8,740 bases of DNA, taken from Planctomycetaceae bacterium (lineage in GTDB: Bacteria > Planctomycetota > Planctomycetia > Pirellulales > Pirellulaceae). The position numbers and the translations under genes are program-made. The notes beneath the pieces were generated by a model. The model did not search any database. It was given only the letters and a program-made list of their open reading frames with translations, and had not been told where the DNA came from. The DNA lies in NCBI GenBank assembly GCA_012965455.1, contig DTSG01000430.1, forward strand, positions 1-8,740. The letters run 5' to 3'. This document shows, piece after piece, positions 1 to 3,556 of this stretch (its first letter is position 1; every line of letters starts with the position of its first letter).

Positions 1-543
1 ATGTTCGGTGAATACATTCCACTTGGAAACCAGTTCCCTTGGCTCTATGATCTGTTGCCGATCGGACCCGGATTGGCCGCTGGCAACGGCGTGTTAATTT
101 TCGAGATTGATGGTGTCGTCTTTGTTCCCAACATTTGTTTTGAAAGTACGGTTCCTCATCTCGTCCGTAGTATGATGCAACAATCCAACACTCAAGGACA
201 GCGGGGCGATGTCATGCTAAACCTCACCAATGACGGCTGGTTCTGGGGTTCGGCAATGTTAGATATCCACTTGCGGTGCAATATCATGCGAGCCGTTGAA
301 ATGCGGCGACCCAACTTGGTCGCCGCCAACACGGGTATCTCCGCGTGGATCACCCCGACTGGAAAAATCGTAGAGCAAGAAGCCAAACGCAAAGATGGGT
401 TTGTGATTGCTCAAGTTGGCAAAGCAACCTATGACAGTGTCTATATGCGGTTTGGCGATATTCTGTCAATCGTTGCCGCAACTCTTGCTGGCATCGCGGT
501 GCTGCGTAGCTTAAAATCTGTTCCGCCAAATAAGAATAACTGA
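1..543 (+). CDS. lnt: Apolipoprotein N-acyltransferase, C-terminal part (5' end outside the window)
   Basis: Lnt transfers an acyl chain from phospholipid to the N-terminal cysteine of lipoproteins, on the periplasmic side of the inner membrane. The 180 visible residues are the second half of the carbon-nitrogen hydrolase domain. They open with FGEYIP, the motif that follows the catalytic lysine in Lnt, which would lie just before the window. PNICFES carries the predicted catalytic cysteine (residue 46 of the fragment). NDGWFW, RAVEMRRP and AANTGISA are further Lnt hallmarks. A hydrophobic segment at about residues 152-173 fits the last transmembrane helix, followed by a short polar tail and a TGA stop. 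The ATG at position 1 is an internal methionine, so the gene is partial and not a short protein. The family is clear. A general nitrilase is less likely because of the C-terminal membrane helix and the Lnt motifs. Confidence 0.9.
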   Translation: MFGEYIPLGNQFPWLYDLLPIGPGLAAGNGVLIFEIDGVVFVPNICFESTVPHLVRSMMQQSNTQGQRGDVMLNLTNDGWFWGSAMLDIHLRCNIMRAVEMRRPNLVAANTGISAWITPTGKIVEQEAKRKDGFVIAQVGKATYDSVYMRFGDILSIVAATLAGIAVLRSLKSVPPNKNN

Positions 544-879
544 CGATTCATGTCCTCTAATAGTCAGTTATGGGCATTCTAAGTTCAAAAAACACATAAT
601 AACATGCCCGCTTAGTAGCCAGTGATAGATATAATTATCCAAGTGACCTATTTTACCATTTTTTGCTTAACATTCGCAAAAAGTAACACTTATGTTGATT
701 ACAAAGGGTCTCAACGTCCGAAAAAATAAGAAGTAGCGATTATCCCAATCGTATGCGCAACGTAGATTTTTAGTGATTAAGGTTTACAATTGGGATAGAA
801 TTCGAGGATGTAGCAGCGTCTACTTGATTTCCTTGAACAACTATCCCGTAAGTCAACCAGAATAGGAATTGTTAGTGTC
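544..879. other. Intergenic region of 336 bp with no recognisable gene
   Basis: This AT-rich stretch lies between lnt and the coiled-coil gene. All frames are broken by frequent stops, and the only start codons open peptides of fewer than 15 codons without a Shine-Dalgarno sequence. I found no convincing -35/-10 pair. Two weak inverted repeats are present: 572-577 with 604-609, just after lnt and lacking a T-run, and 741-749 with 789-797. A promoter for the next gene is expected here because the gap is long, but I cannot place it. Confidence 0.6.
741..797. repeat. Inverted repeat, 9-bp arms (tatcccaat / attgggata) 39 bp apart
   Basis: The arms at 741-749 and 789-797 are perfectly complementary and end about 80 bp before the start of the coiled-coil gene. 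They could form an RNA stem in its leader or a pair of half-sites for a regulator. There is no T-run after it, so it does not look like a terminator. With a 39-nt spacer, chance is a serious alternative. Confidence 0.3.
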
Positions 880-887
880 ATGACACT
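874..887. repeat. 14-bp perfect palindrome spanning a start codon
   Basis: AGTGTCATGACACT is its own reverse complement, and the ATG of the 880-1701 gene lies at its centre. It could be an operator or a small leader hairpin that hides the start codon. The expected number of such 14-mers in a random window of this size is about 0.5 (8740/4^7), so the match alone is not significant. Confidence 0.35.
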
Positions 888-1701
888 GATAGGCAAAATA
901 TTCACGATATTGATTTTCATCATGAGTCTCCTTTTCTTAGGGTTCTCAATCAACGTTTATCAAACACACGTGGACCTACAATTGGCGGCGACCAAAGCTG
1001 AAAGTACGACCCAAAGCTTAAAGACTCAGATCGGCGTGCTGGAAACAGAAAAGACCACTGTCGAAGACAGCCTCAAACGTGAGCAAGTTGCGCGTGCTTA
1101 TGCTCTCGCAGCTCTGGAAACTCAAGTGACCGCAATCGAATCTGATCTTGCACAAAAAGAAGATATCGTCAAATCGACCGAAGCTCGAGCAAACGATCTC
1201 GCTGACGCTCTTCGTATCGCCGAAGAAACAAAATCCCAACTCACAACTGAAGTGGCTCAACTAAGAAAAGATATTAACGATTCGCAATTACGGACTGACA
1301 CTTTCTTCGCTCAAATCCTGACGTTGAACGATGAAGTTAATCATCTCAACAGCTTAAAAGCTCAAGCCATCGAACGAGAATCGCAACTACGCAATCAAGT
1401 TGGCCGGTTAGCTAGTGTTGTCCGCCGTAATGGCTTGGATGAATTCTCTGACACGGCAGACAAACCACCAGCACTCGACGGTCGAGTGATCGCTGTGCGT
1501 TCTGACTTGCTGCAGATATCCTTGGGCCAAGACGATGGACTTCGCATTGGACATCACTTAGATGTTTATCGAGGGGCCGTTTATTTAGGTCGAGTTAAGA
1601 TTCGCGAAACGCAACCAAGTTCTGCTGTCTGCGAGATCATTCCTAAGTTTCTTAAAGGTCAGATTCGCAAAGACGACAATGTTGTCACGAACTTAAACTA
1701 A
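880..1701 (+). CDS. Membrane-anchored coiled-coil protein of unknown function
   Basis: I do not recognise a named family for this 273-residue protein. A short N-terminus with one lysine is followed by a strongly hydrophobic segment at about residues 8-27, which should act as an uncleaved signal anchor with the rest outside the cytoplasm. Residues about 32-180 are rich in Ala, Glu, Gln, Lys and Leu with heptad-like spacing, typical of a long parallel coiled coil. After a proline-containing linker (about 190-199), residues 200-270 form a compact beta-rich domain with the pattern GRVIAV...LQISLGQDDGL.IG..L.VYR...YLGRVKI. This resembles the C-terminal domain of FlgT-like and MreC-like envelope proteins. 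The ATG at 880 is preceded by AGGAA at 864-868, 11 nt away. A 40-residue membrane protein follows after 42 nt on the same strand, so the two probably form an operon. A structural role in the envelope is inferred from architecture only. Confidence 0.8.
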   Translation: MTLIGKIFTILIFIMSLLFLGFSINVYQTHVDLQLAATKAESTTQSLKTQIGVLETEKTTVEDSLKREQVARAYALAALETQVTAIESDLAQKEDIVKSTEARANDLADALRIAEETKSQLTTEVAQLRKDINDSQLRTDTFFAQILTLNDEVNHLNSLKAQAIERESQLRNQVGRLASVVRRNGLDEFSDTADKPPALDGRVIAVRSDLLQISLGQDDGLRIGHHLDVYRGAVYLGRVKIRETQPSSAVCEIIPKFLKGQIRKDDNVVTNLN

Positions 1702-1743
1702 GCTCTGACGAACAACCATACCGAGCATATTAGAAAATCAATT

Positions 1744-1866
1744 ATGGCTATGAACAAAATACGACTGAATGTTTATACGATGATGCTAGTATTGTCTTTC
1801 ATGGCAGTCACCGCATCAACTGTTCTACTCTGGTTAGAATGGGAAAAGTGGCAAACGCAAGTCTAG
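1744..1866 (+). CDS. Small single-pass membrane protein, 40 residues
   Basis: The reading frame ATG GCT ATG AAC ... CAA GTC TAG encodes 40 residues. A basic start (MAMNKIRLN) precedes one hydrophobic helix (about residues 10-31, from VYTMMLVLSF to VLLWL), then a short Trp/Glu-rich tail (EWEKWQTQV). The Lys and Arg before the helix suggest an N-in orientation with the tail outside. It starts 42 nt after the coiled-coil gene and is the only frame filling the space before the converging gene. The Shine-Dalgarno is weak (AGAAAA-like), and ATG 1750 is an alternative start. The clean transmembrane pattern and operon-like spacing support a real gene. It may be a membrane partner of the upstream coiled-coil protein (inference). 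Confidence 0.6.
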   Translation: MAMNKIRLNVYTMMLVLSFMAVTASTVLLWLEWEKWQTQV

Positions 1867-1913
1867 ATCGAAAACTAGATCTGCTCCTGCCCCCCTTCTT
1901 CTTGGGCTAATTC

Positions 1914-3089
1914 TTAACGCCTGCGACCGCCCCCAAAACTACCGCGACCGCGCACACTGCCGGCATTACGGTCAACCAATAAACGCACTTCATATTGCTG
2001 CCGTATGGGCTTACACCATCCCAAATCATCGTGGCAAGCGAAATAGTCAACTTCGATGATGATCGGTGAATCTGCCAAGCGACTGGCAGACAGAATTGAC
2101 GCATCCCACTCTAGGCCAACTAAGAATTCCCGCGGATCACCGTCCGCTGCTACTTTGATTTCAGGACCTCGTCCGGCACCTGGACCCATCGTAATTCCAA
2201 CTGGGCATTGCACGCGAAATTGAATCGGAGCAGCTAGATTATTCCAATGCACGTGCAGTAGTGGGTCAAGATGAAATCCTAAATAAACCATCCCTAAACC
2301 TTCGCTCATAAATGACTCGTCAACTTCTGCTCGTAATTTTACATAATACGGTTCGTCACTTGCTAGCGGTTTGACTTGCACTGCCCGCATTACGGAATTT
2401 ATTTGTATTCGAGGCACAACTCCTGTTGCCGTACGACGTCGAGGCGCTGCTGGTTTCATCTTAAGATCAGCGACGGTCGTTGCCGGCGAAACTCTGCCAA
2501 CCAGACTTTCAAGATCCGTTCGCAGGCTGGTCGCACTACTCCAACCTCGCGCTCGAATGATCTTACCCGCTGGGTCAATAATGAATTCGCTGTTAGGCGC
2601 ACCACCAAGTGCCGCTTTGAGACCGTTGTCCATGTTGTCACAAATCCACTCAATACCGGACCCCAACGTTCGTTTAGCTTCTTGGACATGCAACAAACGC
2701 TCTTCTAGGGTAAAAGGCTGAATGTAACCGTTGTTTTCGGGGTGAGCTAATGCTTTGTATATGTAATAAAACTTGACTCCCCGAGGAGCATAATCAACCG
2801 CGACTGTTTCCAAACTGGGAACATTTCTTAGAAACGGCGGTCACGTCAAACACCCAAAAACCAAAACTGTGTAACTACCGCGTAATGACGAAGTCGATAA
2901 TGGCTTGCCCTGCGCATCAAACACGTTGACTGTTGGTAGTGTCGTATTCAACAACCGTGTGACTTGGCTGGACTGCGCGCCGCCGCCGCTACGTCCACCT
3001 GGTTGAGCAAATAGCGGCGTACTATCAATTACTAATAACGCCCAGAACAGGGACAAAGCCATTAGTGAGAATCGCTGTCGTATGAACAC
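1914..3089 (-). CDS. Exported deiodinase-like selenoprotein (thioredoxin fold) fused to a DsbD-alpha-like domain; in-frame UGA = Sec83
   Basis: This is one 391-residue protein if the in-frame TGA at 2841-2843 is read through. The two open stretches on either side are in the same frame (82 residues, then 308). Residues 1-28 are a signal peptide (SLMALSLFWALLVI core, likely cleavage after PLFA), followed by a Gly-rich linker. Residues about 53-200 form a thioredoxin-like domain: LRGSYTVLVFGCLT-U-PPF, then YYIYKALAHPENNGY (about 98-122), ICDNMDN (149-155) and FIIDPAGKI. These follow the order of iodothyronine deiodinases (FGS.TUPPF, VYIEEAHP.DGW, VDTM.N, dGkI). Residues about 220-380 look like a DsbD N-terminal domain with YFACHDDLGWC (Cys352, Cys359). 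The end is a Gly/Arg-rich tail. The start is GTG with AAAGG 8 nt upstream and a good promoter before it. The likely role is a periplasmic selenium-dependent thiol or dehalogenating redox enzyme; the substrate is unknown. An iodothyronine substrate is not implied. Confidence 0.85.
2795..2843 (-). promoter_or_regulatory. Candidate bacterial SECIS stem-loop starting at the UGA
   Basis: In the mRNA the bases at and after the UGA can fold back. The lower stem is ACCGC (2841-2837) with GCGGU (2801-2797), extendable by two G·U pairs into the UGA itself. The upper stem is GUUUC (2835-2831) with GAAAC (2810-2806), extendable by U·G, A-U and A-U. This leaves a 14-nt apical loop that begins with G2827, 13 nt after the UGA. 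An alternative upper hairpin pairs UUCC (2821-2818) with GGAA (2811-2808) around a 6-nt loop containing a G. Known bacterial SECIS elements sit directly after the UGA and need a G near the start of the apical loop for SelB binding. The loop distance in the first fold is slightly short. The position fits; the exact fold is uncertain. Confidence 0.55.
2841..2843 (-). other. In-frame UGA predicted to encode selenocysteine (residue 83)
   Basis: The codon falls after FGCLT and before PPF, exactly where deiodinases carry Sec and where thioredoxin-fold relatives carry a catalytic Cys. Similarity to the family continues without a frame change on both sides, which argues against decay. UGA serves as a normal stop for lnt (541-543) and rmd (8361-8363) in this window, so a code change in which UGA means Trp is unlikely. 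Confidence 0.82.
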
Positions 3090-3097
3090 GGATGATA

Positions 3098-3102
3098 CCT
3101 TT
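3098..3102 (-). promoter_or_regulatory. Ribosome binding site for the GTG start of the selenoprotein
   Basis: AAAGG lies 8 nt before the GTG at 3089-3087. It decides the start, since the codon is not ATG and the signal peptide begins directly there (VFIRQRF, read with initiator Met). Confidence 0.65.
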
Positions 3103-3143
3103 GGGTTTGTGATGCTTGAAATAGTTTTTTGTGTGCTGCCCTA

Positions 3144-3171
3144 ATAATATAAGAACCCTTTTAAAGGTCAA
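3144..3171 (-). promoter_or_regulatory. Sigma-70-type promoter of the selenoprotein gene
   Basis: On the minus strand, TTGACC (3171-3166) and TATTAT (3149-3144) are separated by 16 bp. Each differs from consensus at one position. Transcription would start near 3137, giving a leader of roughly 50 nt before the GTG. This is the best promoter match I found in the window. Confidence 0.65.
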
Positions 3172-3236
3172 GTGTTTCGCCAGCAGGGGTCGCTTCATTA
3201 TGAAAAACCTATCTAAAAACAAAATGTAGGAGAGCC

Positions 3237-3299
3237 ATGTCTGCGTCTGAGTTTCCCGCCCAAGCTAGCGGATTTTTGTGCGTGTTAATTTGTGGTTGA
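3237..3299 (+). CDS. Possible 20-residue small ORF with a Shine-Dalgarno (doubtful)
   Basis: ATG at 3237 is preceded by AGGAG at 3228-3232 with a short 4-nt gap and opens a 20-codon frame (MSASEFPAQASGFLCVLICG) ending in TGA. A 9-codon frame (MKNLSKNKM, from 3200) ends in a TAG that overlaps the same AGGAG. Together they could be a leader-peptide arrangement, but there is no sign of conservation or function and chance is quite possible. Confidence 0.15.
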   Translation: MSASEFPAQASGFLCVLICG

Positions 3300-3381
3300 T
3301 TTGTTCGAAACGGTCAAAAATTGATGTCCACAGGTGGTCTTTTTTCGACCCATATTTCAGCACCCGAATACGGCCAATTTC

Positions 3382-3397
3382 CGACGTTAATACGTCG
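3382..3397. repeat. Inverted repeat cgacgt-taat-acgtcg upstream of gyrA
   Basis: Two perfect 6-bp arms flank a 4-bp centre. The repeat ends 10 bp before the tentative gyrA -35 element. The spacing is that of a dimeric repressor or activator site, though no known operator is recognised. Confidence 0.35.
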
Positions 3398-3407
3398 TTG
3401 GGGGTGA

Positions 3408-3436
3408 TTGTTTTGAGAGCTATTTTCTGCTATATT
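3408..3436 (+). promoter_or_regulatory. gyrA: Tentative gyrA promoter
   Basis: TTGTTT (3408-3413) and TATATT (3431-3436) are separated by 17 bp. The -10 is good and the -35 keeps only TTG clearly. A second -10-like element, TATACT, lies at 3443-3448 without a suitable -35. The leader would be about 110 nt. Confidence 0.35.
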
Positions 3437-3543
3437 GGGGGGTATACTAATCAACTACATGGAACATCCTAGAGCGTCGTTGTAGACTATTTTTCTAGTG
3501 TTTTTACGTACCTTCTCTTCTCACACTACATCGGTTTCCGGTG

Positions 3544-3549
3544 AAAGGA
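3544..3549 (+). promoter_or_regulatory. gyrA: Ribosome binding site that sets the TTG start of gyrA
   Basis: AAAGGA ends 7 nt before the TTG at 3557. The next candidate, ATG at 3611, has no such motif, so the TTG start is preferred and adds an 18-residue Ser/Asp-rich N-terminus. Confidence 0.65.
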
Positions 3550-3556
3550 CACTAGC

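Larger units (their letters stand above)
3090..3556. other. Divergent intergenic region (467 bp) between the selenoprotein gene and gyrA
   Basis: It holds the minus-strand promoter (3144-3171), a tentative gyrA promoter (3408-3436), an inverted repeat (3382-3397) and a possible short frame with a Shine-Dalgarno (3237-3299). I see no recognisable RNA gene or long coding frame. The composition is T-rich and unlike the coding flanks. Confidence 0.6.

Noticed and set aside
1..543. Position 1 ATG as a true gene start
   Set aside because: It lies inside the Lnt catalytic domain, in the FGEYIP motif; the gene clearly begins before the window.
572..615. Pseudoknot-like pairing after lnt (gggcat/atgccc and ctaag/cttag)
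   Set aside because: The two short stems are nearly adjacent with single-base connectors, sterically unlikely to coexist, and short enough to be chance.
1862..1907. Bidirectional terminator between the converging genes (tctag/ctaga and gccc/gggc hairpins)
   Set aside because: Stems are only 4-5 bp and no T-run follows on either strand; not enough to call a terminator.
2371..2721. Plus-strand frames of 110-116 codons opposite the selenoprotein gene
   Set aside because: Antisense shadows of a conserved coding region; composition is low-complexity Arg/Ser and no start signal is present.
2841..2843. UGA read as tryptophan (alternative genetic code)
   Set aside because: UGA ends lnt and rmd normally in this window and appears nowhere else inside conserved coding sequence; Trp would not fit the active-site position.
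1914..3089. Interpreting the split minus-strand gene as a pseudogene with a nonsense mutation or as two genes
   Set aside because: The TGA sits exactly at the catalytic Sec/Cys position of the family, the frame is unchanged across it, motifs are intact on both sides, and the downstream piece has no signal peptide or credible start of its own (first candidate is a TTG inside a helix).
3025..3222. 65-codon minus-strand frame upstream of the selenoprotein
   Set aside because: It overlaps the signal peptide coding region in another frame and begins upstream of the predicted promoter, so it would not be fully transcribed from it.
3278..3472. 64-codon plus-strand frame in the intergenic region upstream of gyrA
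   Set aside because: GTG start without Shine-Dalgarno, no domain or membrane pattern, and it overlaps the likely gyrA promoter and inverted repeat.
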